Counted from the first letter of the stretch, positions 17,217-26,532 are shown. The stretch: 64,000 bases of DNA from Yeosuana marina (GCF_011762485.1 NZ_JAAKGI010000005.1:186001-250000), one strand, 5' to 3'. Notes: generated from the sequence alone by a model not told the origin. A program made the numbers and translations.

Positions 17217-17960
17217 ATGAAACATGTATTAATAATACTCATAACACTTTCAAACTTTTGCTCTATTGCTTCAAATAAAAAAAGTTTTTTAGCTGATACT
17301 ACAAAAGTAACAGAAGCAAACGTTTTATACAAAACAGTACGAGACGACAATTATATGTATCTAAACATTAGTACTACAGATAAAAAAACCGCAATGGCGA
17401 TAATTAAAAATGGTCTTACAGTGTATTATGACATTCAAGGAAAACAAAAAAAAGATGTTTATGTAAAGTACCCATATACCTCAAATACAACAAAACCTCA
17501 ACAAATCTCTAATCTTAGTAAATACGCAGATGAAACAAGTACTGTAGACTTAAAAGCCAGTATAGAACAGCTATCCAAAGAAGGCGAATATGCTTATTTT
17601 GATGCCATAGAACAATTTCACAAAGACCTAAATACTTTGGATATTACATTGACTTACAAATACATAACTTCGAAACAATTGCTTGAATTCTCAATTAGAA
17701 TTCCGATGGACAAAATAACTTCTAAAAAACATACTGATTTATCCAAATTAAAAATAGGCGTTTTTACAAATACAATTGAAAAACGTCTTGACAAAGGAGC
17801 ACAACAAAGTCAGAATCAAGGAATGAAAAGTGGTGGTGGTCGCAGAGGAAATGGAATGGGACAAGGTGCGAAAAGTAGAGAAAATGGTCAGAAACCAAAT
17901 ACAACGACTAAAAAAGTGTCCATTGATTATTGGTTTAACACTAATTTAGACAAGAATTAA
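17217..17960 (+). CDS. Secreted hypothetical protein with Gly/Arg-rich C-terminal stretch
   Basis: I choose ATG 17217, which opens a plausible signal peptide (MKHVLIILITLSNFCSIAS); a codon at 17163 would put a Lys-rich run in front of it. The mature part of about 225 residues is predicted envelope or periplasmic, with beta-strand-like segments (NYMYLNISTTDKKTAM, TVYYDIQGKQ) and a low-complexity stretch near 202-230 rich in Gly, Arg, Gln and Met (SGGGRRGNGMGQG). I do not recognise the family. It stands alone between secA and a convergent M23 gene. Confidence 0.65.
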   Translation: MKHVLIILITLSNFCSIASNKKSFLADTTKVTEANVLYKTVRDDNYMYLNISTTDKKTAMAIIKNGLTVYYDIQGKQKKDVYVKYPYTSNTTKPQQISNLSKYADETSTVDLKASIEQLSKEGEYAYFDAIEQFHKDLNTLDITLTYKYITSKQLLEFSIRIPMDKITSKKHTDLSKLKIGVFTNTIEKRLDKGAQQSQNQGMKSGGGRRGNGMGQGAKSRENGQKPNTTTKKVSIDYWFNTNLDKN

Positions 17961-17995
17961 AAAACATTTTAGAACACGTTATATAAATAATTATG

Positions 17996-18079
17996 GCACA
18001 AACCGAATTATAAAAGAACACACGGTTCTCTATTTGGTTTGTGTCTAGTTGAATTAGTTGTGAAAACGAACGCAACTAG
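17996..18079. repeat. Stacked inverted repeats after the secreted hypothetical gene
   Basis: ACAAACCGAAT (about 17998-18008) pairs with ATTTGGTTTGT (about 18032-18042), enclosing an inner AGAAC/GTTCT hairpin (18015-18029). Directly after it CTAGTTG (18045-18051) pairs with CAACTAG (18073-18079). No T run follows. The function is unknown; it may be a folded transcript end or a remnant of a mobile element. Confidence 0.5.
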
Positions 18080-18115
18080 CTATAAACAGACAGTCAAACA
18101 AAACTTCCTCAAAAA

Positions 18116-18799
18116 TCATAACTTCAACAACAAATTAGGATCTGGACAATTCTCTAAATAAAATTCTAAATCAGTTTTACTACAAACACCTGGATAATCA
18201 CCTTTGTAATCTTGAATATCTTTGATGATTTGAAAATGCAAGTGTGGCGGATAATCACCATTTACTGTAGCATCCCCTAAAGTACCTATCACCTCACCTT
18301 GTCTAAACATTTTACCAACTTCCAAACTCGCTATAGACTCCAAACTTAAATGCCCATAAAGCGTATAAAAGATAACGTCATTTATTTGATGCTTTAAAAT
18401 AATGGTTGGTCCATAATCTCCATAATTGGTATTGTTTTTAAAACTATGCACTGTTCCGTTTAATGGAGCCAAAACAGAGGTGCCTGCTGAAGTCCATAAA
18501 TCAATCCCTAAATGAATATTTCTATTATTTTGATTTTCTGATTTGGTAAAATGCGTACTTCGTTGATAAATAGCTCGGGTTTCATTATAACCACCAAAAC
18601 CAACCAATGTATTTTGTCTTGATAATTGTTCATTAATGAATGTCTCTAAGGATAATAATAAGGACACATCAACGGTTTGAAGTAATTTATTGTTCGCAGA
18701 TAAATCTATCGGAACGTATTTTGAAAGCGGAATACTCTTATCTATTACAAAAAAACCATTAGAACTTATTCCTGCTAAAAATGTTTCAAATGAATTCAT
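18116..18799 (-). CDS. M23 family metallopeptidase (LytM/lysostaphin-like)
   Basis: The 227-residue product has the M23 zinc-site motifs HLGID (His96, Asp100), YGH (His150) and PHLHFQ (His186, His188), enough for an active Gly-Gly or D,D-endopeptidase of peptidoglycan. Unusually, I see no signal peptide or membrane helix: the N-terminus starts MNSFETFLAGISSNG. Either the protein acts inside the cell or is exported by another route. Its start lies 4 bases after the stop of the SDR gene, so the two are co-transcribed. The pairing with an SDR gives no obvious function. Confidence 0.88.
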   Translation of the reverse strand: MNSFETFLAGISSNGFFVIDKSIPLSKYVPIDLSANNKLLQTVDVSLLLSLETFINEQLSRQNTLVGFGGYNETRAIYQRSTHFTKSENQNNRNIHLGIDLWTSAGTSVLAPLNGTVHSFKNNTNYGDYGPTIILKHQINDVIFYTLYGHLSLESIASLEVGKMFRQGEVIGTLGDATVNGDYPPHLHFQIIKDIQDYKGDYPGVCSKTDLEFYLENCPDPNLLLKL

Positions 18800-18803
18800 A
18801 AAA

Positions 18804-19709
18804 TCATTTAAGTAAATTGTTTAAAGCAGGCTTTAAATGATGAAACTTAAATTGAAAACCAGCATCTTCTATTTTCTTAGAGCTTACACGCTGACTTAAA
18901 AATAATAAGGTATGCATTTGCCCTAAGACTAGACTCATGAACCATTTGGGAATATTTGGTAAAAATACTGGTTTATTTAACACTTGACCGCAAGACTTTG
19001 TGAATTCTTGATTTGTAACAGGATTCGGTGAAACCGCATTAAATACGCCACTTAAATTATTTTTTAGAACGTATACAAACAATCTTGATAAATCCATAAT
19101 GTGTATCCAGGATTGCCAATGCTCACCAGAACCAAACGCTGCTCCTAGTCCAAACTTCATGGGCTTAATTATTTCTGGTAACGCTCCTCCCTGCTTTGAA
19201 AGCACCAATCCTATTCTAATTTTTGTAACTGGAATATTGAGTACTGAAAAACCATCAACAGCTTGTTCCCACTGTTTCACAACCTGACTTAAAAACGTAT
19301 CATCTCCTTCAGAATATTCTTCTTCATAATAATTAGATAAGGAATCGGGATAAATACCAATAGCACTAGCAGAAATAACATGTTTTATTTTATAATCACT
19401 CTTAATCAGAGAATTAATTAAAAATTGGGTCGGTTTAATTCTGCTCGATTCTATTTCTTTTTTATAACTTGATGTCCAACGCTTTGAAATAGTTGCGCCT
19501 GCTAAATGAATAATGGCATCAACATCTTTAAAACATGCCAAATCAATATCATTAGTTTTAGGATTCCAATAAAATCCTTGGTAGATATCACTATCAGAGA
19601 TTTTAGATTTGCTTGTTGTTAAAAAACTAACTTTTATATTTTTTGTATGACATAGCTTTACAATCTCCTTTCCTATCAATCCTGTGGCACCCGTAATTAA
19701 AACACGCAT
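18804..19709 (-). CDS. TIGR01777 family SDR epimerase-like protein (YfcH-like)
   Basis: A 301-residue extended short-chain dehydrogenase-like protein. The NAD(P)-binding GATGLIGKEIV is at 6-16, IIHLAGATISKRW follows near 85-97, and the family's C-terminal DUF1731 region is recognisable in the last 50 residues. Members are related to nucleotide-sugar epimerases and the cell-division-associated SulA-like proteins, but the reaction is not known. It is the first gene of a two-gene unit with the M23 peptidase. Confidence 0.9.
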   Translation of the reverse strand: MRVLITGATGLIGKEIVKLCHTKNIKVSFLTTSKSKISDSDIYQGFYWNPKTNDIDLACFKDVDAIIHLAGATISKRWTSSYKKEIESSRIKPTQFLINSLIKSDYKIKHVISASAIGIYPDSLSNYYEEEYSEGDDTFLSQVVKQWEQAVDGFSVLNIPVTKIRIGLVLSKQGGALPEIIKPMKFGLGAAFGSGEHWQSWIHIMDLSRLFVYVLKNNLSGVFNAVSPNPVTNQEFTKSCGQVLNKPVFLPNIPKWFMSLVLGQMHTLLFLSQRVSSKKIEDAGFQFKFHHLKPALNNLLK

Positions 19710-19839
19710 TTTATTTTTTACATAAAATTACAAAATGAGTTATGAATGCAGTTTACAATTAAGGTAGGTTTAACAAAATATACCTTTAAAATTGTATTTT
19801 ATAGTGTAGATTAAATCTTTTACTACAGTAAATATTTAA

Positions 19840-20514
19840 TTACGCTTCTTTAAAAGCGCGTAACATTTCTCGTTTGCCTGGTGGGCCGGGTAATTTTTCC
19901 ACCTTAAATCCAACAGCTTGCATAGCTCTTCTTACGCTTCCTTTGGCCGAATAGGTTACTAAAACACCATTAATTTTTAAGGCATCGAACATCTTTTTAA
20001 AAATATCTTCGGTCCATAATTCTGGTTGAACACGGGCTCCAAACGCATCAAAATAAATGATATCATATGAGTCTTTATCTTCTATGTCTTTAAACTCTTT
20101 TTGCTGTTTGATTAATTTAAATATATCTGTAATATCTTGTTGTATTTCCCAAGAACTATCGTGTAGTTTTGAAAATAATTCAGCATTAGCCTTTAGTTCC
20201 TTAACATAATTAAGTTGACTAATTTCTTCCTCTTTAACAGGAAAGGCTTCAACACCGGTGTAGTGAATTTGAGTTTTAGTTTCACCAGATTTTAAAAGTG
20301 TTAAAAACGTATTAAGACCCGTGCCAAAACCTATTTCAAGAATATGAATAGGTCCACGATTTTGAAAGTTTTCAATAAAAAAAAGCAAGCCGTGTTTTAT
20401 AAACACATGATTAGCTTCTTGTATTGCACCATGAATAGAGTGATATCGTTCATTCCAATCTTCAATTTGAATGGTTTTTGAACAATCTCCTGTAGTTATT
20501 ATTCTGCGCTTCAA
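19840..20514 (-). CDS. mnmD: tRNA 5-methylaminomethyl-2-thiouridine methyltransferase MnmD
   Basis: The 224-residue MnmD domain makes the last methylation of mnm5s2U34 in tRNA. The AdoMet motif is ILEIGFGTGLNTFLT (about 56-70), with the family motif YFDAFGARVQPELWT (about 149-163). Many proteobacteria have MnmD fused to the oxidase MnmC1; here it stands alone, as is usual in Bacteroidota. The start is a TTG at 20514, giving the family-typical MKRRIITTGDCSKTIQ. It lies 59 bases after the DUF4920 gene on the same strand. Confidence 0.93.
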   Translation of the reverse strand: MKRRIITTGDCSKTIQIEDWNERYHSIHGAIQEANHVFIKHGLLFFIENFQNRGPIHILEIGFGTGLNTFLTLLKSGETKTQIHYTGVEAFPVKEEEISQLNYVKELKANAELFSKLHDSSWEIQQDITDIFKLIKQQKEFKDIEDKDSYDIIYFDAFGARVQPELWTEDIFKKMFDALKINGVLVTYSAKGSVRRAMQAVGFKVEKLPGPPGKREMLRAFKEA

Positions 20515-20573
20515 TGCTTTTTTGGAGTTTAATTTAGTAACGTCCTAATACCATAATACCTGCTTTTAGTCAT

Positions 20574-21080
20574 CTACTTCTCAATTAACAAAACGCCATC
20601 AGCTAAAAGTGAAAGCGTCTTTTTGGGTTCTATTATGGCTGCAATTTCATCAGGCGACGCTCCAGCATCTTCAGCAAAATGTCTTTGCTCATCAACAGAA
20701 ACTTCTTCTACAAAAGCTTTTCCGTTAATTATCACTTCTTCGCCAGCAATGTTTTTAGGCATAAAAAATCCGTAGTCTTTAAATTTTACCATGACCTGCT
20801 CGTCATTTCCCAAATTCACTTTCATCCAACAACCTTTAGCCTGACAAACCTCATCTACTTTGGCAATTATTTTTGTATTAATACTATCTCCTAGAGCCAT
20901 TGTTTTATAATGTTCTGCCATTGATTTTGCTGCAATAGCATCATCAGGAATTATAGATTTTCCAAACGATTTGTACTGGATTTCTGCAACAGGCGCTACA
21001 GTATTCTCTTTAGATTTATTTTCATTTTTACAAGAAAACAGAACAATTACAAACAAAATTAAACAGTAAAAAGGCTTCAT
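20574..21080 (-). CDS. DUF4920 lipoprotein
   Basis: A 168-residue lipoprotein with signal MKPFYCLILFVIVLFSC (lipidated Cys17), a polar linker and one DUF4920 domain. The domain carries CQAKGCWMKV near the middle, a conserved Cys pair typical of the family, and YGFFMPKNIAGEEVIING. The fold resembles small OB/beta-barrel envelope domains and the function is unknown. It lies upstream of mnmD and is divergent from ilvE. Confidence 0.88.
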   Translation of the reverse strand: MKPFYCLILFVIVLFSCKNENKSKENTVAPVAEIQYKSFGKSIIPDDAIAAKSMAEHYKTMALGDSINTKIIAKVDEVCQAKGCWMKVNLGNDEQVMVKFKDYGFFMPKNIAGEEVIINGKAFVEEVSVDEQRHFAEDAGASPDEIAAIIEPKKTLSLLADGVLLIEK

Positions 21081-21168
21081 AATATAATGTCTATTTATTA
21101 AAATTTTAATGATTTTAAAGATACCTTTTTTTGCTAAATAATCGTTTTTTTATAACCTCTTATTTGCT

Positions 21169-21176
21169 TAAATTTG
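21169..21176 (+). promoter_or_regulatory. Minus-7 element upstream of ilvE
   Basis: TAAATTTG, a perfect TAnnTTTG match, lies 54 bases before the ilvE ATG. A TTG at the expected distance is not visible. Confidence 0.4.
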
Positions 21177-21230
21177 TAGCAATTAAGAACCTGCCTTACA
21201 TATTGGTATTTCTTTATAAAATCAAATGCA

Positions 21231-22298
21231 ATGAATACAGCCGTAACAGATATAGAAGTCATAAAAGCGAAAACATCAAAAATACACGATGTAGATTTTG
21301 AACATTTAAGTTTTGGAAGTGTGTTTTCAGACCACATGCTAGAATGTAATTATAAAGACGGAAAGTGGCAAACACCTAAAGTTGTACCTTATCAACCCAT
21401 TACTTTAGATCCTTCAGCTAAAATTTTTCATTATGGTCAATCTATTTTTGAAGGTATGAAAGCCTACAAAGATGCTAAAGATGATGTTTACTTATTTAGA
21501 CCTTTAGATAATTGTAAACGTTTAAATATCTCGGCTAAACGATTGGCAATTCCTGAAGTACCCGAAAGTTATTTTATGGAAGGTTTAAAAACTTTATTAA
21601 AAGTTGATAGCGATTGGATTCCTAAACAAGAAGGAAGTTCACTATACATAAGACCTTTTATTTTTGCCTCAGGAAATGGATTTCATGCCTCTCCAGCTAA
21701 TGAGTATAAGTTTATTATTGCAACGGCACCTTCTGGTTCTTATTTTGCAGGAAAAGTAAAAGTTTTAATTGAAGAAAAATACTCTCGTTCTGCTAATGGT
21801 GGCGTTGGTTTTGCTAAAGCTGGTGGAAATTATGCTGGACAATTTTACCCAACCCAATTAGCTATTGAAAAAGGATATCAGCAAGTTATTTGGACTGATG
21901 ACAATACGCATGAATATATTGAGGAAGCTGGAGCTATGAACATATTCATTCGAATAAATGACACCTTAATTACAGGACCAACAAGTGATCGTATATTAGA
22001 TGGGATTACTCGTAAAAGTATTATAGAAATTGCTAAGTCTGAAGGTATTCCTGTTGAAGTTAGAAAAATTACTGTGCACGAAGTAGTCGCTGCCGCTAAA
22101 GAAGGCTCGCTTAAAGAAATGTTTGGAGCTGGTACAGCTGCCGTTATTTCTCCTATTTCTGGTTTTGGATATCACGGTGAAGATTTTGATATTCCAGAAT
22201 TAGAAAGTACTTATGCTAGTTTGTTGAAAAAACGGATTACAGATATTCAAACTAATAAAAGTGAAGATCCGTTTGGATGGCGATTTAAAGTTGAATAA
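21231..22298 (+). CDS. ilvE: Branched-chain amino acid aminotransferase
   Basis: The 355-residue class IV (fold type IV) PLP enzyme interconverts Leu, Ile and Val with their 2-oxo acids. HYGQSIFEGMKAYK (about 66-79), SLYIRPFIFASG, the PLP-lysine region GGVGFAKAGGNYAGQ (about 190-204) and AGTAAVISPI are diagnostic of the longer bacterial/eukaryotic BCAT-II type. The ATG at 21231 gives a normal N-terminus. It ends in a bidirectional terminator shared with the convergent MazG-like gene and appears monocistronic. Confidence 0.96.
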   Translation: MNTAVTDIEVIKAKTSKIHDVDFEHLSFGSVFSDHMLECNYKDGKWQTPKVVPYQPITLDPSAKIFHYGQSIFEGMKAYKDAKDDVYLFRPLDNCKRLNISAKRLAIPEVPESYFMEGLKTLLKVDSDWIPKQEGSSLYIRPFIFASGNGFHASPANEYKFIIATAPSGSYFAGKVKVLIEEKYSRSANGGVGFAKAGGNYAGQFYPTQLAIEKGYQQVIWTDDNTHEYIEEAGAMNIFIRINDTLITGPTSDRILDGITRKSIIEIAKSEGIPVEVRKITVHEVVAAAKEGSLKEMFGAGTAAVISPISGFGYHGEDFDIPELESTYASLLKKRITDIQTNKSEDPFGWRFKVE

Positions 22299-22313
22299 TA
22301 ATATATTGATAAT

Positions 22314-22340
22314 AAAAGAGCAGCCTTTAGCTGCTCTTTT
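22314..22340. terminator. Bidirectional terminator between ilvE and the MazG-like gene
   Basis: AAAAGAGCAGC and GCTGCTCTTTT are perfect 11-bp arms around CTTTA with A and T runs on the outside, so it works in both directions. Confidence 0.9.
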
Positions 22341-22727
22341 TTATTTATCTAAAATGTTTGCAATATTGGGTTTGAAATAGTTAGGACCCTTTAAAACTTT
22401 TCCGTCTTCGCGATAAATAGGTTCTCCGTCCTCTCCTAGTTTACTCATGTTACTACGCTGAATTTCTTCAAATACTTCTTCAATTTTATGCTGCATACCA
22501 TGCTCTATAATCGTTCCGCATAAAATATAAAGCATATCGCCCAAAGCATCAGCTACTTCAACCAAATCATCACGATTTGCTGCTTCAAAATATTCTTCAT
22601 TTTCTTCTTTCATTAAATTAAAGCGCAACAAGTTTTTTTCTTTTCCTAAATCTGCTTTTGGTGTTTCTCTATGTCCTAATTTAAATGCTGTATGAAATGC
22701 TTTAACAGCTTCAATTTTATTTTTCAT
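22341..22727 (-). CDS. MazG-like all-alpha NTP pyrophosphohydrolase
   Basis: A 128-residue all-alpha NTP-PPase. The metal-binding motif is EENEE (41-45) followed by EVADALGD (57-64), that is the E-x2-E then E-x2-D spacing of the MazG/HisE superfamily. Such enzymes split nucleoside triphosphates to the monophosphate and pyrophosphate, often clearing aberrant nucleotides. No histidine genes are nearby, so a HisE role is unlikely. It is divergent from a small membrane protein. Confidence 0.88.
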   Translation of the reverse strand: MKNKIEAVKAFHTAFKLGHRETPKADLGKEKNLLRFNLMKEENEEYFEAANRDDLVEVADALGDMLYILCGTIIEHGMQHKIEEVFEEIQRSNMSKLGEDGEPIYREDGKVLKGPNYFKPNIANILDK

Positions 22728-22753
22728 GAATCAATAATTTAAGTTCTTTTAAG

Positions 22754-22761
22754 TAAATTTG
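22754..22761 (+). promoter_or_regulatory. Minus-7 element of the small membrane protein gene
   Basis: TAAATTTG lies 15 bases before ATG 22777. It overlaps an in-frame TTG at 22759, which argues against that TTG as the start. Confidence 0.5.
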
Positions 22762-22776
22762 CATAAAAATAGAGAT

Positions 22777-22962
22777 ATGTTCAGTAAGGGTCAAATCATT
22801 TTTGCAGTTATTTTTATAATTGTATTTTCTATAGTTCTTGCATATACTTACAGAAAAGATTTAAAACTTCATAAGCGTTTTTATGCAGGTAGTATATGGG
22901 TACTTGTTGCCTTCATTTGTTTTATCTTATTTATTTCTGCAATTAAATATTTTTTTGAATAA
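22777..22962 (+). CDS. Small two-helix membrane protein
   Basis: A 61-residue protein starting MFSKGQIIFAVIFIIVF. Two hydrophobic segments (about 6-22 and 38-58) flank a basic loop (YRKDLKLHKRFY), predicting a hairpin in the inner membrane with both ends on one side. I do not recognise a named family. The ATG at 22777 is preferred to the TTG at 22759 because of the promoter element. Confidence 0.7.
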   Translation: MFSKGQIIFAVIFIIVFSIVLAYTYRKDLKLHKRFYAGSIWVLVAFICFILFISAIKYFFE

Positions 22963-23118
22963 GATTTAGAGTAATTCTTCTTTTTAATTTCCTAATAGTC
23001 CAACTAATACTTTTAAGTGGTAGGAAAAATTACAATTAACCTGTTATATAAATAGTGAAATTTTATACGCAACCTTTTTATTAATTGCGCATCTGATAAT
23101 TGAACAAATCAAATAACT

Positions 23119-23205
23119 ATGAATATTTTTATAATTATAGCAGTTCTTATAGCTGTTAATTTATTACTACTAACATTTAGTGTAAATAAAAAAACAGAAC
23201 CTTAA
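23119..23205 (+). CDS. Very small membrane peptide (28 aa)
   Basis: ATG 23119 opens a 28-residue frame, MNIFIIIAVLIAVNLLLLTF followed by a short basic tail, which is a single transmembrane segment. Its stop codon sits inside a terminator hairpin, which is common for a real 3' end. No ribosome binding site can be judged in this lineage. Plausible but unproven. Confidence 0.4.
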   Translation: MNIFIIIAVLIAVNLLLLTFSVNKKTEP

Positions 23206-23221
23206 AGATTCTGTTTTTTTA
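23187..23221. terminator. Terminator after the 28-aa gene, also facing dipeptidyl peptidase III
   Basis: ACAGAA and TTCTGT pair around nine bases, with seven A before and seven T after, so it can end transcripts from both strands. Confidence 0.75.
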
Positions 23222-23242
23222 TTGAATTGACTTTCTAATGTT

Positions 23243-25282
23243 TTAGTTGGTCTCTGGTAAAAAATTATATTTTTTACTATAATTTAACATCTGCTCCTCA
23301 AACGTTTTTGACTGGGTTACTTTGATAGCCACTATCTCTCCTGCTTCATTGGTTTCTGGAACCAACACTGGGTTTACAAATCCTGAATATGGTGGTGACG
23401 TAAATTGTTTATTTCTTTCTAGAACTTCGGCATGTAATTTTTGATCAACTTTAACACCGTAGGTTTCAACTAATTTTTCAACTGCTGCATAATCTCCTTC
23501 AGATTTTATACGTTGTGTTTCGCGTAATAATTGCCCGAATAAATCATGAAGTTTTGCATAATCGGTGATATTAAAATAGGTTTTACCATCACGTACAATT
23601 TTTTCAATCACATTATCTGCTTTGCCTTTATCAAATACCCAAGCAGACACCCATTGTCTGTTACGCATATGCGCTTCTTCTACATCATCACCTAAATTTA
23701 ATCTAATTAATTGTGTTAGTAATCCATTTCGTATATAACCGTCATAGGCCGCCATACCCACTTTTTTCCAATCGTCTACCAAACCAAGTTCTTGAAGTTT
23801 AGGATCGTATAAATAGTATAAAGCCACTAAATCTGCACGCCCTTCTTCTAAGGTTGATGCATAGTTTTTTAAGGTTTCCTTAGTTTCTCCTACACCGGGA
23901 TTTAATTGTCCAGACGCATGCCCAATCACTTCATGTAACGCTGTATGCAGTTTATCTGCTAATTGTCCATATTTTTCTTCAGTTTCAAATTCTTCTTTAT
24001 CATTAACAAATTCCTTTAATCTGCCTGTGCTTCCTGCATTATCATAAGCGTCAATAATATTTCCTAAAGACACCGATTTACTTCCAACAGCAGTTCTAAT
24101 CCAATTGGCATTTGGTAAATTCACACCGATTGGGGTGCTTGGTGAGGCATCACCAGCTTCACCAGCAACATTAACAACTTTATAAGTAACACCAACGACA
24201 TTCTTCTTTTTATGTTCATCCATAAGCGGTGAGTTATCTTCAAACCATTGCGCATTATCTGACACCACTTTCATTTTTTCTGACATGTCAAAATCATTAA
24301 TTTGAACAATACTTTCATAAGAGCCCGTATATCCTAATGGGTCGTTATATACTTCAATAAAACTATTAATATAATCTATATTTCCTGAGGTAGCTTGACT
24401 CCAAGCCACGTTATAATCGTCCCATGTTTGTAAATCACCTGTTTTATAATAATCAATTAGTAATCCCAGTGCATGAGCCTGAGAGTCATTTTCGGCAACT
24501 CCTTTTGCTAGTTCTAACCATTTAATAATTTCATCGATGGCAGAACCATATAATCCGCCTGATTTATAAACGCGTTCTTTTAAAGTGCCATTTTCCTTAA
24601 CTAACTGAGAATTTAAACCAAATGATAACGGTTTTTCTGGATTTGGTGATTTTTTAGCTTTATAAAAATCAATCACATCTTTATTAGTCACATTTGGGCC
24701 GTACATATTAACTGCAGAAAGTCCAACATTATCAACTCCTTTGGCTTGATTTACTTTTTTATCATCAACATCATTAAATATCACATCAAAAGCATCTCCT
24801 TCTAATGTTGTATTTGTTTCTGCTAACAACTGCTTTAAATAGTCTGCAGAAAATCCTGGTTTAATCTTATCGTTTGAATAATGATGATGTATGCCACTGC
24901 TAAACCATACGCGTTTTAAATAGGTATCAAAAGCCTTCCAATCATCTGTAGTTTTATCACCTTGATAACTTGTATAAACAGATTCTAGTGCTTTTCTAAT
25001 AGTTAAGTTATAACGGTAATTTTGATCCCAGATAATATCCCTTCCAGACAAACCAGCTTGCGTAAGATAGTAAGCTAATTTTTGTTCTTTTAAAGAAAGT
25101 TTTTCCCATCCAGGAATTTGATAACGCAATATTTTAATATCTGCAAATTGCTCGACATTATAATTAAATGCGGTCGTATCCTTCGCTACAAGATTTTCTG
25201 CTTTTTTTTCAGAGGTTGCTTTCCCACAGGATGTTATAATTAACGCAATTATAAACAGCCTTAATAGTGATTTTAGTGTCAT
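23243..25282 (-). CDS. Dipeptidyl peptidase III (family M49) lipoprotein
   Basis: A 679-residue zinc peptidase that removes dipeptides from N-termini. The M49 motif HEVIGH lies near 448-453 and EEGRAD near 477-482, supplying two His and the Glu zinc ligand. The N-terminus is a lipoprotein signal (MTLKSLLRLFIIALIITSC, Cys19), so the enzyme is anchored in the envelope, unlike the cytosolic eukaryotic enzymes. This lipoprotein form is found in Bacteroidota. It stands alone with a terminator behind it. Confidence 0.93.
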   Translation of the reverse strand: MTLKSLLRLFIIALIITSCGKATSEKKAENLVAKDTTAFNYNVEQFADIKILRYQIPGWEKLSLKEQKLAYYLTQAGLSGRDIIWDQNYRYNLTIRKALESVYTSYQGDKTTDDWKAFDTYLKRVWFSSGIHHHYSNDKIKPGFSADYLKQLLAETNTTLEGDAFDVIFNDVDDKKVNQAKGVDNVGLSAVNMYGPNVTNKDVIDFYKAKKSPNPEKPLSFGLNSQLVKENGTLKERVYKSGGLYGSAIDEIIKWLELAKGVAENDSQAHALGLLIDYYKTGDLQTWDDYNVAWSQATSGNIDYINSFIEVYNDPLGYTGSYESIVQINDFDMSEKMKVVSDNAQWFEDNSPLMDEHKKKNVVGVTYKVVNVAGEAGDASPSTPIGVNLPNANWIRTAVGSKSVSLGNIIDAYDNAGSTGRLKEFVNDKEEFETEEKYGQLADKLHTALHEVIGHASGQLNPGVGETKETLKNYASTLEEGRADLVALYYLYDPKLQELGLVDDWKKVGMAAYDGYIRNGLLTQLIRLNLGDDVEEAHMRNRQWVSAWVFDKGKADNVIEKIVRDGKTYFNITDYAKLHDLFGQLLRETQRIKSEGDYAAVEKLVETYGVKVDQKLHAEVLERNKQFTSPPYSGFVNPVLVPETNEAGEIVAIKVTQSKTFEEQMLNYSKKYNFLPETN

Positions 25283-25474
25283 TAAATAATTATTAATTTG
25301 TTTGAATTATATTGTTTAAAATAAAAATTAATAACGGTTGATTTATTGAATAATTCAAATAGTATCATTTTTGTTATTAATTATGTATTTTTAATATAAC
25401 AAATATAAGAATTTATTAATCAATGAATATAAATGATTACCTTTGATTTATAGTGTTTTAGACAAAAATAGCTC

Positions 25475-26497
25475 ATGAAAATATTTAAATATCTTCTTTT
25501 TTTATTACTCATTGTAATAATTGGATTTTGCATTTATACAGCCGTTCAACCTAACTCATTCAAAGTCAGTAAAACACGTACTATAAATGCTCCGGCATCT
25601 GTGATTTACAATAATGTTATTGACTTTAAAAATTGGAAGGCTTGGTCCTCCTGGGCTGAAGATGATTCTAACATGAAAGTTTATCTTTCTGAACAAACAA
25701 AAGGTATTAATGGGTCTTTTTCTTGGGAAAATGCCGATGGCGTTGGCTTTATGAAAACCATTCAAGCGATCCCCTACACGACTATTGAGCAAGATATGGA
25801 AGTTGCAGATTTTCCTACCGCTAGTATTCATTGGCATTTTGACCAAAAAAAGAATGGTTCTACACAACTAACCTACGATATTTCTGGAGATAATTTATCT
25901 TTCGGATTTAAGGTGTTTTCTATTTTAACAGGTGGTATTGAAAAACGCGTTAATTCTCATTACCAGCTAAATCTTGAAAAACTAGATAGCGCTGTTGTTG
26001 CGAATATGGCAAAATACAGTATTACCGTTAATGGAATTACCGAACATAGCGGAGGCTTCTATATTTTTAATTCAACCTCATCTAAAATAACAGATGTTAA
26101 CCATAAAGTATTTGAATTACTTCCAAAACTTGAAAGCTACATTGATAAATATTCAATCTCTATGGCGGGTTCTCCTTTTGTAAAATATCATTATTTAGAC
26201 GAAGAAAACAATGCTGCTATGTTTTCCTGTTGTATCCCTACAACATCTAGAGTTATAACTACAGAGAATGACATATTAACCGGACAGTTAGAGCCTTTTA
26301 GAGCGCTTAAAACTACCTTATTAGGAAATTATTCGAACTTACAAGAAGCCTGGCAGAATACAATGACCTATATTACAAAGCATGATTTAGTGATTGATGA
26401 AACAGGTCCTAAACTTGAAACTTTTATAAAAGACTCATTAGATTCTCCTAACCCAGCAGATTGGAAAACTGAAATTTATATTGCTTTAAAAGAATAA
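25475..26497 (+). CDS. SRPBCC (polyketide cyclase-like) plus GyrI-like effector-binding protein
   Basis: The 340-residue protein begins with a membrane helix (about 4-23), then a START/SRPBCC domain (about 35-175; TRTINAPASVIYNNVIDFKNWKAW) and a GyrI-like/AraC effector-binding domain (about 180-340). Both are ligand-binding folds. No enzymatic residues can be named. The architecture is known from Bacteroidota, where it is annotated without function. It is followed after 63 bases by crcB. Confidence 0.85.
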   Translation: MKIFKYLLFLLLIVIIGFCIYTAVQPNSFKVSKTRTINAPASVIYNNVIDFKNWKAWSSWAEDDSNMKVYLSEQTKGINGSFSWENADGVGFMKTIQAIPYTTIEQDMEVADFPTASIHWHFDQKKNGSTQLTYDISGDNLSFGFKVFSILTGGIEKRVNSHYQLNLEKLDSAVVANMAKYSITVNGITEHSGGFYIFNSTSSKITDVNHKVFELLPKLESYIDKYSISMAGSPFVKYHYLDEENNAAMFSCCIPTTSRVITTENDILTGQLEPFRALKTTLLGNYSNLQEAWQNTMTYITKHDLVIDETGPKLETFIKDSLDSPNPADWKTEIYIALKE

Positions 26498-26524
26498 CTA
26501 AGTATCTGTATCTGATTTTTATGC

Positions 26525-26532
26525 TATTTTTG
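26525..26532 (+). promoter_or_regulatory. Minus-7 element upstream of crcB
   Basis: TATTTTTG lies 28 bases before the crcB ATG. No fluoride-riboswitch-like fold is evident in the 63-base gap, which is short for one. Confidence 0.4.
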
